A DNA stretch of 64,000 bases from Synechococcus sp. KORDI-100 (GCF_000737535.1 NZ_CP006269.1:1736001-1800000), one strand, 5' to 3'; counted from the first letter of the stretch, positions 55,853 through 63,769 are shown. The notes: generated by a model from the letters alone, not told the origin. Made by a program: numbers and translations.

Positions 55853-56083
55853 TCAAACACTCAACACAGAGCTCACGAAACCTCCGCCGCCAGCGGCACC
55901 ATCCAGCTGTTCGTCCGAAAGCTCTTCTTGAGCTGTCTTCAGCTCCTCCGCAGAAATCGTAAATCCCGCCTCTTTAGCAATGTCCACAATGGCACCAGGG
56001 TCGGTGACACCTTGCAATTTTTGTTGAAGCGCTGCATCTGCCTGTATGGCGTCCCAGAACGCCTTGAGCTGCTCTTCTGACAT
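55853..56083 (-). CDS. Nif11-leader RiPP precursor peptide P1, core without Cys
   Basis: A 76-residue precursor. The leader is Nif11-like (MSEEQLKAFWDAIQADAALQ, VTDPGAIVDIAKEAGFTISA) and ends ELSDEQLDGAAGG, a double-glycine cleavage site. The predicted core is GGFVSSVLSV. It has three Ser and no Cys, so it cannot form lanthionine. Ser could become oxazoline or dehydroalanine. No hairpin terminator is seen in the 227 bases before the YcaO gene, so P1, YcaO and SagB could be one transcript. The shared 29-base element lies 26 bases before the ATG. No clear Shine-Dalgarno is visible. Confidence 0.88.
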   Translation of the reverse strand: MSEEQLKAFWDAIQADAALQQKLQGVTDPGAIVDIAKEAGFTISAEELKTAQEELSDEQLDGAAGGGGFVSSVLSV

Positions 56084-56109
56084 TGTGGATGAACGTTGTA
56101 CTTGCTGTT

Positions 56110-56138
56110 GGTAGCAGTATCAGTGGTCAGGTGATGTT
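56110..56138 (-). promoter_or_regulatory. Conserved precursor-gene upstream element, copy 1
   Basis: A 29-base sequence (plus strand GGTAGCAGTATCAGTGGTCA, then GGTGATGTT). It recurs 26 bases before P2 and P3 with one and four changes respectively. On the gene strand it includes TGATACTGCTA, a possible -10 region. Probably the promoter core. Confidence 0.6.
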
Positions 56139-56189
56139 CCAGAGAGCACAATTAGCTTGATGAGCAGATTTGAACAATATTTAGTGCCA

Positions 56190-56261
56190 GGTATTGACGG
56201 CTGATTAATGGGGTTAGTCAGACTATTGAAGCAATAAAAAGCCCCTGTCAATGCAGGGGCT
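56190..56261. repeat. 72-base duplicated block, copy A
   Basis: GGTATTGA...GGGGTTAGTCAGACTATTGA...CAGGGGCT. The same block, with a handful of substitutions, recurs at 59313-59384. It ends with the terminator hairpin for the precursor gene to its right and lies left of P1's upstream element. Confidence 0.85.
56231..56261 (-). terminator. Rho-independent terminator of precursor P2
   Basis: Stem AGCCCCTG (56240-56247) and CAGGGGCT (56254-56261), six-base loop, followed on the minus strand by TTTTTATTGC. It lies 118 bases after the P2 stop. Confidence 0.85.
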
Positions 56262-56379
56262 TTGATGAGAGGATATTTAGGCTTTTACCGATCGAACTGA
56301 TTTCCGAGGCGGCCAGCTAGAGTCGGAGGGTTACATAGAAAAGGCTGCCCCCCACAGCACGAGGCCTGCTCAGCCACAA

Positions 56380-56628
56380 TCACATGGAGCCTACCTGCTC
56401 CCAAGGTTGACAGCCCCTACACCCTCCAGCTGCACCTTCCAGCTCCTCATCTAACAATTCAACATTTGCGGCTAGCGTTGATTGAATATCTTCTGCGGTA
56501 ATTGCAAACCCAGCTGCTTTAGCAATTTCAATCGCGGCTTCATTCGAGCCTGCTGCTTTGAGCTTTTCCTGAAGGCTGGTGTCAGCTTTGACCTTCTCTA
56601 CAAAGGCTTTGAGTTGTTCTTCTGACAT
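56380..56628 (-). CDS. Nif11-leader lanthipeptide-type precursor P2
   Basis: An 82-residue precursor. The leader (MSEEQLKAFVEKVKADTSLQ, then EKLKAAGSNEAAIEIAKAAG and FAITAEDIQSTLAANVELLD) ends EELEGAAGG. Predicted core CRGCQPWEQVGSM contains two Cys (core positions 1 and 4) and one Ser near the end. At most one lanthionine can form from this core, so one Cys would stay free or form a disulfide or azole. The leader is close to that of P3. It has its own upstream element and terminator, so it looks like a self-contained transcription unit. Confidence 0.9.
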   Translation of the reverse strand: MSEEQLKAFVEKVKADTSLQEKLKAAGSNEAAIEIAKAAGFAITAEDIQSTLAANVELLDEELEGAAGGCRGCQPWEQVGSM

Positions 56629-56654
56629 TGGTGATGGACGGTGTTCGTGCTCTT

Positions 56655-56683
56655 GATAGCAGTATCAGTGGTCAGGTGATGTT
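56655..56683 (-). promoter_or_regulatory. Conserved precursor-gene upstream element, copy 2
   Basis: Plus strand GATAGCAGTATCAGTGGTCA then GGTGATGTT; one base differs from copy 1. Exactly 26 bases before the P2 start codon, as for copies 1 and 3. Confidence 0.6.
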
Positions 56684-57120
56684 TTATGAGGCACAGAGAA
56701 CGCGGCAACGCAAAAGCCCGCCAAGCAACGGGGCATGCATCTTGATGAGTGTTTAATTAACTGTGAGAGACAGGCTGCCAACCGTATGTCCAACTGGGTA
56801 TTGGAACATCAGCACTCCTGGTGCAATCAACTTGTTCAAAGTCAGGTCGCAACAAAAACCCAGCGGTGCTGGCCAGTGCCATACGCATCCGTCTCGCTTT
56901 GTCATCAATCAGGAGATCGATACGACAGACTTGTCTATTTTCATTCCAAATCGTTGCTTTGAAGAGGAATCTGGTGAGAGAATCCTTTAGGTTCGTTTTA
57001 GGTTCAGCAAATGTGCTTGTCTTAGACCAATTCCTGAGACGCTTGCAGCCACGCTCGTAAACCTGCGGATATGGGTTTCGCTGCGAGTGGTGAAGAAAGA
57101 TCTAGGAAAGTCCTCAAGGT
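56684..57120. other. 437-base AT-rich gap without a supported gene
   Basis: Overlapping plus-strand frames are open at 56735-57060 (for example one beginning MRDRLPTVCPTGYWNISTPG at 56763), but they show no domain and no consistent codon pattern. An imperfect hairpin (AGCCCG...CGGGGC, about 56711-56733) could be a decayed minus-strand terminator. No Nif11 leader remnant was found here. Confidence 0.4.
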
Positions 57121-57336
57121 GTGATCAGCATTTCGATTCTTCGAGCAAAAAATGTCGACAGCTTCGATCGAACGATGCTATCCAGAACACGTAAGATTCA
57201 GTTCATTGCTCTAGGCATAACTTTTGAGGACTATTCGATGATTTTGATAGTGATATTTGGGTTTGGCTTAGCAACGATTTCATCGATCTGGCAGGATATA
57301 TATTGTGCTCGGATGAAACTGGATGGAAATCGATAA
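57121..57336 (+). CDS. Doubtful small membrane protein (71 aa)
   Basis: GTG start at 57121; a hydrophobic span (EDYSMILIVIFGFGLATISS) in the second half and an end KLDGNR. AT-rich like the following gene, 62 bases away on the same strand. No domain recognised. The frame could be chance. Confidence 0.3.
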   Translation: MISISILRAKNVDSFDRTMLSRTRKIQFIALGITFEDYSMILIVIFGFGLATISSIWQDIYCARMKLDGNR

Positions 57337-57398
57337 TATCTCGATGTTAACACTAATCAAGTCATTTTAGTATCTAGATCTAGAGAAGCCTATATGAT

Positions 57399-58604
57399 TT
57401 GGCCACTAGAGCAATTGGCGAATTTGCTGGCATGAACCCATATAAGAATTCGATTATCTCAAACTCTTTATGTGATGTAGCAAGTTTTGCATATCCGGAA
57501 ATTTTAGAATTAATTGAGGCTCAGTGTTTGCCTATTATTGATCAAATTCTTATTGGCAGAGAGTTTGGTCGATCTGATAAAATTGTCACCCTTCTTGAGT
57601 TTCATCACGACGGGTCTGACATGATAGATATTTCTTTTTTTGGCAAGAATTGGAGTGAAGTTTTCAAAAAAGATATTTTTCCTTCTTGGTGGGGCGAGAT
57701 TGAAGATCTCTGCATTAGCTATCCGGAATTAGACAACGATCCCGTCGGTAACCCCTTTATGAGCATTGCGTCTAAAAAAGATTCAAGTGGTGATCAAGCT
57801 AGTACAAACAAAAGCGTACTTCAATTAATAGATGATCAATTCGTTGAGTGCGAGATTAGAGATGATCACCCACGCACGGCAGGAATATTTGTCAAAACAA
57901 CTAAAAAGATTTTAGACAAAGAAAAACCTTTTTTTTCTTCTACTTTTGATGTAATCTTGGTAATACAAAAAATTGCTGACAATGTATTGTTTGAGAACAA
58001 AGCCAAAGCACAAGCAATGATTAATCGCCTCGTTGACGGCTTAAATGATCCGGTCTACATCGGCATCATGGTAGGGCGATCGCACAATCTCAAGCTTATA
58101 TTTGGCAACATCGAGTCCGCTGCTAACACGAAAAAAATATTAGAGTCTGAGTGCATGTTTCAGGGAGACTTTAAATATTTAAGTCAACTGAATGCTGTTG
58201 TTAGTGATCTCGTGAAAATAAAAGATGCAAACATAAGACCTTGTTTAGACATAGATTTACTAACAAATACAATCAATCCCAGAGTTTGCTTTGAAGTGTT
58301 TCCAGTCAAGCGATTTGCCGAAACCAGAAACTGGAAAGTATTAGAAAAAATTGCTTTGATTTGCGACCTCAATCCGCAAGATATCGTTCATGTGCGTACA
58401 ACGCATCAACACTTGCCGATTGGAAAGAAAACTGATCCTCTTGCTGCAATGTTAATTCAAAAAATGTCCACTCAGCCGCAAAAGAGAGATAATAACAGGA
58501 TTGACAAGAGGGCTACACTAAGTCACTACAAAATTTGTATAGAACCGGAGAAAGCATGCAAAATCAAATCATATGCATACATTACTCAAGAGTTTCACGC
58601 TTAG
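57399..58604 (+). CDS. Uncharacterised island protein (about 401 aa), AT-rich
   Basis: A long intact frame opposite in strand to the RiPP genes and much more AT-rich than the core genes. Start TTG 57399 (upstream stop at 57381) or ATG 57432. The sequence opens with FAGMNPYKNSIISNSLCDV. A middle section has GREFGRSDKIVTLLEFHHDG and ends of strands such as FDVILVIQKIADNVLFENKA. The C-terminal third holds RPCLDIDLLTNTINPRVCFE, then VFPVKRFAETRNWKVLEKIA and DLNPQDIVHV. No catalytic motif I know is visible, no signal peptide and no membrane span. Position between precursor genes suggests a role in the peptide pathway (tailoring or regulation), but this is only context. Confidence 0.7.
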   Translation: MATRAIGEFAGMNPYKNSIISNSLCDVASFAYPEILELIEAQCLPIIDQILIGREFGRSDKIVTLLEFHHDGSDMIDISFFGKNWSEVFKKDIFPSWWGEIEDLCISYPELDNDPVGNPFMSIASKKDSSGDQASTNKSVLQLIDDQFVECEIRDDHPRTAGIFVKTTKKILDKEKPFFSSTFDVILVIQKIADNVLFENKAKAQAMINRLVDGLNDPVYIGIMVGRSHNLKLIFGNIESAANTKKILESECMFQGDFKYLSQLNAVVSDLVKIKDANIRPCLDIDLLTNTINPRVCFEVFPVKRFAETRNWKVLEKIALICDLNPQDIVHVRTTHQHLPIGKKTDPLAAMLIQKMSTQPQKRDNNRIDKRATLSHYKICIEPEKACKIKSYAYITQEFHA

Positions 58605-58984
58605 CGGCTTAAGCAAATAAATAAGCGCGTCTAAATCTTAATTAATATCTGACCATTACCCAATAGCACAGCATAAGTAGTATTGCCATATGACCCGACT
58701 TCTCCCGAAAAGAGTGAACACAAGAACAATCAATATTATAAAAAAAGTCAGACCAGACTTGTTCATCGTGGTTTGTATTCTAGTTTAATTTTGACACTTT
58801 TTCAGGAAAAAGCGATGTGGAGTTGGAGGTTTCTGCGATAAGCTTTTACAGCTAGTTTCCAAATTTCTGCATTGATAGTTTGGGGCCCACGGACAATGAA
58901 TTGACAGCAAACTTTAATCTCGGATTATCGAAGCAGAGGAACTAATCCAGCTCTTAAGGATAAGCAACCTTAGGCTACTTATCC
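58605..58984. other. 380-base AT-rich gap
   Basis: No gene seen. A small stem GCTTA/TAAGC (58601-58616) just at the stop of the preceding gene is followed by AAATAAATAA and could be a weak plus-strand end signal. The rest shows no protein-like frame or RNA gene. Confidence 0.4.
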
Positions 58985-59204
58985 AACAATGCCCCCTGTT
59001 GATATCAGGCTGATGGTGCTCTGATAATTCTACGGATACTGATTACATTGATTGGATGCCCTCAGCGGCAATTGATAAGCCTGCTGCTTACCGATTTCAA
59101 CAGTTGAACGGAGGTGCCCCTGCAGCCCACAACGTGGTTTGCTCTACGCTATCGATTTAATTTTTTGATATATGCATTTGTTCAATGAGATTAGTAAAAG
59201 ACAT
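58985..59204 (-). pseudogene. Decayed Nif11-leader precursor gene
   Basis: The minus strand from ATG 59204 begins MSFTNLIEQMHISKN then a stop. After lost frame, VEIGK and, one base out of frame, AAGLSIAAEGIQSM appear, then a stop and SVSVELSEHH. These align with P3 segments MSEEQLKAFIEKVK, LDIAKAAGFSITPEDIQSM and STVQLSDEE. The distance from the first ATG to the IQSM methionine is 159 bases versus 153 in P3, so the copy is nearly full-length. It has stops and a frameshift, and the double-glycine/core region has drifted beyond recognition. A degraded upstream element (59215-59240) and a terminator block to the right complete the unit. Confidence 0.75.
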
Positions 59205-59214
59205 TTGATCTAAT

Positions 59215-59240
59215 GGTAGCAACATCGGCATTTGGTGATT
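59215..59240 (-). promoter_or_regulatory. Degraded upstream element of the pseudogene
   Basis: Plus strand GGTAGCAACATCGGCATTTG then GTGATT resembles copies 1-3 at about 18 of 26 positions. It is only ten bases before the pseudogene ATG, so some 16 bases have been lost. Confidence 0.45.
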
Positions 59241-59312
59241 ATGCATTATGCATAGAACATCTGGCAACAAAAATCTGACGTTTGATGAAAGAGCTATGTG
59301 TAAATCGTGGCG

Positions 59313-59384
59313 GGTATTGAAAGCTGATTTGCGGGGTTAGTCAGACTATTGACGCAATAAAAAGCCCCTGTCAATTCAGGGGCT
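59313..59384. repeat. 72-base duplicated block, copy B
   Basis: Second copy of the block at 56190-56261, with GGGGTTAGTCAGACTATTGA shared perfectly. As with copy A, it separates a precursor gene with a KAAGF-type leader (P3) from another precursor copy (here the pseudogene). Confidence 0.85.
59354..59384 (-). terminator. Rho-independent terminator of precursor P3
   Basis: Stem AGCCCCTG (59363-59370) and CAGGGGCT (59377-59384) with a six-base loop, followed on the minus strand by TTTTTATTGC. It lies 31 bases after the P3 stop. Confidence 0.88.
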
Positions 59385-59415
59385 CTTAGGACGTAGACTA
59401 ACACTAGATGCCCAA

Positions 59416-59673
59416 CTACATACACTCATAGATCGTATCTCGCGAACACGAGGCCCTACCACAAAAACCGCCAGCTGCACCTTCCAGCTCCTCGTCTGAC
59501 AATTGTACCGTTGATGATTTCATTGATTGAATATCTTCTGGGGTAATTGAAAAGCCTGCTGCTTTAGCAATGTCCAGAGCAGCTTCTGGGGAGGCCGCTG
59601 CTTTTAGCTTTTCCTGAAGGCTGGTGTCAGCTTTGACCTTTTCTATAAACGCTTTGAGTTGTTCTTCTGACAT
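59416..59673 (-). CDS. Nif11-leader lanthipeptide-type precursor P3
   Basis: An 85-residue precursor. Leader MSEEQLKAFIEKVKADTSLQ, EKLKAAASPEAALDIAKAAG, FSITPEDIQSMKSSTVQLSD, EELEGAAGG, then predicted core FCGRASCSRDTIYECM. Three Cys, two Ser and one Thr allow up to three (methyl)lanthionine rings, so this is the best LanM substrate in the window. Upstream element at 59700-59728 and terminator at 59354-59384 make it an independent unit. The leader differs from P2 at few sites, whereas the cores are unrelated. Confidence 0.92.
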   Translation of the reverse strand: MSEEQLKAFIEKVKADTSLQEKLKAAASPEAALDIAKAAGFSITPEDIQSMKSSTVQLSDEELEGAAGGFCGRASCSRDTIYECM

Positions 59674-59699
59674 TGATGATGGAAGGTGTCCGTACTGTT

Positions 59700-59728
59700 G
59701 ATAGCAATATCAGTCTTCAGGTGATGTT
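59700..59728 (-). promoter_or_regulatory. Conserved precursor-gene upstream element, copy 3
   Basis: Plus strand GATAGCAATATCAGTCTTCA then GGTGATGTT, 26 bases before the P3 start codon. The sequence between it and the start also shows the shared GGACACC...CCATC pattern on the gene strand. Confidence 0.6.
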
Positions 59729-59740
59729 CGTCAAGGCACA

Positions 59741-60165
59741 CCTATCAGCAAGTTCTGTTGTTGAGCCACTCTCATAGCCACCGAGTAACACCAAGCATTT
59801 GCAGGCCCTGCCTCAAGCCTTCTTCTGCCGCCCAGCAGAGGTGCTGGCTCTCCCCGATGAACCCAAGCGAACGTCGGCACCATCGGGCAGCAGAGATTCC
59901 GCGAACGATGTCGAAACTGGTGTTGCGAATGACCCGTAAGTTGTTATCAACTCGCCGACGGTGAGCATCGTCACCGTCCTGTTTAAAGCATCTTGTCCCC
60001 GCCTCGATGGCGTTGTGCTGGACCATCCGCCTGCGCATGGACCGTTGCTGAGTCGACTTTGAACTGACAAAGCAGTGGCTGTTCAGGACTCAACAGCCAA
60101 CCCTCACCACCCGGCTTCTCCAGCGGGGGTTTGGTGGCTTGGTCCTTGTTGGTATGGCTAACCAA
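59741..60165. other. 425-base gap between P3 and the LanM gene
   Basis: More GC-rich than the surrounding gaps. Several short minus-strand frames overlap (59772-60038, 59813-60070, 59983-60165), none longer than 90 codons, none with a motif I recognise. It may be the wreck of an inserted gene, for instance a transposase, but I see no terminal repeats to support that. Confidence 0.4.
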
Positions 60166-63100
60166 TCAGGCGTTCACCACCGCCCCAGATGGTGAGAGCA
60201 GTCCTATCGACAACACGGACTGCAAACGATCATCACGGTTCACCTGATCCAACAGTGCCAGGCCGATTCCGGAGAGACCGCTGAAGCACCCCGGAAGCAA
60301 CAGGTTGCTGTCGGTGGTGCCGAAGCATCGGAACGATCCACCTGAAAGTCTTGCCCTGGCAATGGACTGATTCACCAGCTGCGACGAGCGCTCGCTGGCC
60401 GCGGAGCGCAATGTCGCGGGTAACGCATCAGACCACGGCCCGTCGGCCACAATCCGCAGAACAGAGGCATTGCCCATCGATCCGCAACAGATGTGGTCCG
60501 TCGTGGGCAAGGGAAAAGCGATCAAGGTTTTCAGAGCCGTGGCCATCTCGTCCAAACAGAACGCATCCCAGAGAGGCGTTCCAAACAGACAGGCACGACC
60601 CAGAGCAATGCCGGGTGCGCCGTGGCACCAAAAGGTCATGAACTGGGAGGGTTGGTCAGGGTTGTAGTTGCGATAGTCGGGCCAATTGCCTTGGTCGGCA
60701 TCAAAACGCTCACGCTCGTAGGCCAAGGCACGCGACGCCGCCTCGATGAAACGGGGTTCATCCACACACTGTCCAAGCTTGACCAGCGCAGCGGCATATC
60801 CGGCGGTGCCATGGGAGAACCCGAGCAAAGGATGACGAACAACCTCACCCGTCGACCATCCCCCTTCCTCCGTCTGATGCTGCAGCAGCTGATCACCACA
60901 GAGCACCGCACACTCCAAGGCTCGCGCCGAACCGTTCTGCAGAAGTGGACCGATCAAACCGGCGACGCCTCCGATCACATCAAGGGCGAGATCAGCCCGG
61001 ATGTGGTCCGGCAGCAGAGCTGAAATCAACGACGACTCCAGCTCTTGAAGCGACTCGCGAAGGTCGTTTTCGCTGGAGGCTGCCAGCTGCTGAAGAGAAA
61101 GCAACGTGCCTCCACAGCCGCTCAACCCCAGGGCCTGATCGCGCCACCAACGCAATCGCATGCCATCACGATTGGGCTCCCCCATCTGCAGAAGGGGAGG
61201 CATTAAGGCCTTCAACAGGTCAGACCGGGCCGCGTCTTCAGGGAAATGGGCCGCCAGCAGGGCCACTCCGGCCGTCCCGCCATAGAGCGAATTGCCGACG
61301 GGGCCAAAGGAGAATTTTTCGCCATCACTGCCGAGATCCATCCCCAACCAATCGACCAAGCCGTCGGCATCTCGAATAGCGATCTCTGCCAAAACATCAA
61401 CCAGGCGACCTGCTTCCAACCGCAACTGCTCAGGCGTCAAGGCGGAAATGTCCAGCTCCTCGACAGCGGGTGACACGTCCTGCCAACCGTCCTCGCTGGT
61501 GACACGCGCACGACTGGTGCCACGAATCAGCTGCTCCTGAAACTGCACCGCTGCGGCATCCAACGTCTCAATCCGCTGGCGGCTGGAGTCAAGGCCACTG
61601 GTTTCGATGAAGTTCTCAACAGCAGCGAATCCATCACCGAGCGGCAGGTCATGACCATCGATACTGTGAACGAAGAACGGGATATCAAGCCGTTCCATCT
61701 GGCGGACTTCCTCATCGAACACCGGCCAATGCTTGGGCTGATCAGTCGCCATCAGAAAACTGCGACTGAGCTTCTCCAGCACCAATCCCTGGCTCAACGG
61801 CGAACGCAGTGCTGCTGGTTGCAGTTGTTGACGCTGCAGTGCGAAATAAACGCGGGTTGCCCTCAGCACGATGCGCCGCGGAAGACCACGAAAGCGTTCC
61901 AGCACACCATCGGCACCGATCCAGTGATCGCGGGTTTGTTCAAAGACAAGGCACTGGTCACGAAAACCTTCACAGAACACCTCGAGATGCCTGTTGAGCC
62001 CGTTGGTTTCACCACACCCCACTGGAAGACTTGTGGGCACCTCAGCAGGGATCGTGATGCGAGCGGCCATCATTCCATCGCTGTTGAGACCCAACCAACC
62101 GGAGCTCTTCATGGTGGTGGAGGCAGGCGGGGCGATGCCAAGTGCACTGACGTCCACCGCAGCCCGAGCCTGACCAACAAACAACCATGTAGGCAGCAGA
62201 CCGGAGCGGAGAACGGAATTCTCAAAGCGTTTCTGAAGATCCGACTGATTCAGAGCGGTCTGATGATCGGATGCATCACCGATGTGATCCGGTAGATCGG
62301 CCTCCAGGAGAGTCTCCGTGTCAATCAACAACAGCTGATCCCCACAGGCGATCAGGTTCTCGTGGTGACAATCGGTACAACCGAAGAGATTCAAGACGGC
62401 CGTCAGACGACCCGCATTGCGATAGAAGAGCTTGAGCTCATCGTCTCCAGTACAGAGACGATGCTCGACAAACTCCATGTAGCCGTAGCCGTCACCGCAG
62501 TGAATGCTCAGGCTCCTCAGAGGAGTCAAGGCACTGTTGCCATTGAGATGGTCAAGGGCCTGTTGATACGCCAGGTCAACCCCCATGTCCTTGGGTTTGT
62601 AGACCAAACGTGATGTGTCGTCGCCATCCGGGGTGGCCAAGGTCAGAACACTAACCGCCTGCCCTCCGTTATGGGGGTCACTCAAGCCCTGCTTGATATC
62701 GATCAGCGCAGCAGATGGGGGAATGCCAAAGGTCTGCTGCAAGGCGTCGACATCCGCATCAATCCTGCGCAGCATCCCTTCGTTGGACTGGCGCCAGTAC
62801 AGGCACACCAGACCGAGATACCTGCCCAGCACTGGGAAGTTCTCCAGCAAGCCCTCCAGTCCATCAGCGCGATGCTGGCGAACGAAGCGCTGGTAGCACT
62901 CACGCACCGGTGGCCCCTGACCATCGCCTCCCGCACCGAGGTGGGCCAGCAGCATCACACCAGGAGGTCGCAACAGATTGAACTGCTCAAACAGCACCTG
63001 CTCAGAGACGCTGCAGAGTCGGCTCAAGAGCGATTGACCCAGAGCCTGGAAGACGCCGTCGTTGAAGGATCGCGTCTGCAAATCGAAGAGGCTGGCGCGC

Positions 63101-63507
63101 AGCCTTGCCACAGCATCGTCGACAACAGGCAGCCAAAGGTCTTGAAACGGAAGCTGCTTCGCTTCCGAAGCCTCAGCGACGTAGGGATGCAGGGCACGAT
63201 CAGGGTCGGATCTCAATGCGTTCTGCAACGCCTTCAGTTCATCCCACCAGGGTCCAGACACTGCTGCTTCTTCCGGCTCTGATGCACGCGCCAGGACGCG
63301 TCGCAACGTGCCCGCATCAAGTCCTGACCAAGCAAAGCGACGGGAGAACTTGCCATCTTCTTGAGGCGCGATTGCATCGAGCCAAGCTTGACCAAGCCCT
63401 TGCTGAACATCATTGAGGTCACTGCAGCTGACAGCTGAGTCGTTCGCTGGACCGCTCTCCGCTTGCAGCAGTTGATGCAAGGAAGGCCATGACTGCTTGG
63501 CACTCAT
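60166..63507 (-). CDS. lanM: Class II lanthipeptide synthetase LanM, ProcM-like
   Basis: A 1113-residue bifunctional synthetase. The N-terminal part is the kinase-like dehydratase that phosphorylates and dehydrates Ser/Thr: VYKPKDMGVDLAYQQALDHL and FGCTDCHHENLIACGDQLLL, IDTETLLEADL. The C-terminal LanC-like cyclase has LSGCGGTLLSL, GFSHGTAGYAAAL, FWCHGAPGIALGR (zinc Cys961) and HICCGSMGNASVL (Cys1007, Cys1008). The Cys-Cys pair replaces the usual Cys-His, as in ProcM, whose three-Cys zinc site is linked to high reactivity and broad substrate range. I use the ATG at 63507; a TTG four codons earlier is open. No transporter or protease gene follows it in the window. Confidence 0.94.
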   Translation of the reverse strand: MSAKQSWPSLHQLLQAESGPANDSAVSCSDLNDVQQGLGQAWLDAIAPQEDGKFSRRFAWSGLDAGTLRRVLARASEPEEAAVSGPWWDELKALQNALRSDPDRALHPYVAEASEAKQLPFQDLWLPVVDDAVARLRASLFDLQTRSFNDGVFQALGQSLLSRLCSVSEQVLFEQFNLLRPPGVMLLAHLGAGGDGQGPPVRECYQRFVRQHRADGLEGLLENFPVLGRYLGLVCLYWRQSNEGMLRRIDADVDALQQTFGIPPSAALIDIKQGLSDPHNGGQAVSVLTLATPDGDDTSRLVYKPKDMGVDLAYQQALDHLNGNSALTPLRSLSIHCGDGYGYMEFVEHRLCTGDDELKLFYRNAGRLTAVLNLFGCTDCHHENLIACGDQLLLIDTETLLEADLPDHIGDASDHQTALNQSDLQKRFENSVLRSGLLPTWLFVGQARAAVDVSALGIAPPASTTMKSSGWLGLNSDGMMAARITIPAEVPTSLPVGCGETNGLNRHLEVFCEGFRDQCLVFEQTRDHWIGADGVLERFRGLPRRIVLRATRVYFALQRQQLQPAALRSPLSQGLVLEKLSRSFLMATDQPKHWPVFDEEVRQMERLDIPFFVHSIDGHDLPLGDGFAAVENFIETSGLDSSRQRIETLDAAAVQFQEQLIRGTSRARVTSEDGWQDVSPAVEELDISALTPEQLRLEAGRLVDVLAEIAIRDADGLVDWLGMDLGSDGEKFSFGPVGNSLYGGTAGVALLAAHFPEDAARSDLLKALMPPLLQMGEPNRDGMRLRWWRDQALGLSGCGGTLLSLQQLAASSENDLRESLQELESSLISALLPDHIRADLALDVIGGVAGLIGPLLQNGSARALECAVLCGDQLLQHQTEEGGWSTGEVVRHPLLGFSHGTAGYAAALVKLGQCVDEPRFIEAASRALAYERERFDADQGNWPDYRNYNPDQPSQFMTFWCHGAPGIALGRACLFGTPLWDAFCLDEMATALKTLIAFPLPTTDHICCGSMGNASVLRIVADGPWSDALPATLRSAASERSSQLVNQSIARARLSGGSFRCFGTTDSNLLLPGCFSGLSGIGLALLDQVNRDDRLQSVLSIGLLSPSGAVVNA

Positions 63508-63769
63508 CAGTGTCGCCAACCCTTCAACATCGTCTGCGCAAGGTAGCCGTACTTGGACAATTCATCTCAGGTACAGTTTTCAGAGAGAAATACCATCTCG
63601 GAGCATCAGAGTTTGAGATCCCTTGGAGATCTCTAAAAAACCCCAGGCTGTGCCTGAAATTTTTAATACTTAGGAGGTTATTTGCAATGCCCTACTAAGT
63701 TTCTGTAGCAAGTTTTCTCATCTTGCTCTGCAGATGCTTCTTGTATTTGAAGGATTTTTTAGGTGTGAT
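63508..63769. other. AT-rich leader region between P4 and LanM
   Basis: About 260 bases (327 to the P4 stop) without a protein-like frame. It should carry the LanM promoter. No copy of the 29-base precursor element was found in it, so LanM is probably controlled separately from the precursors. Confidence 0.45.

Noticed and set aside
59741..60165. Transposase remnant
   Set aside because: Short overlapping frames are open, but no transposase motif, terminal inverted repeat or target duplication is visible.
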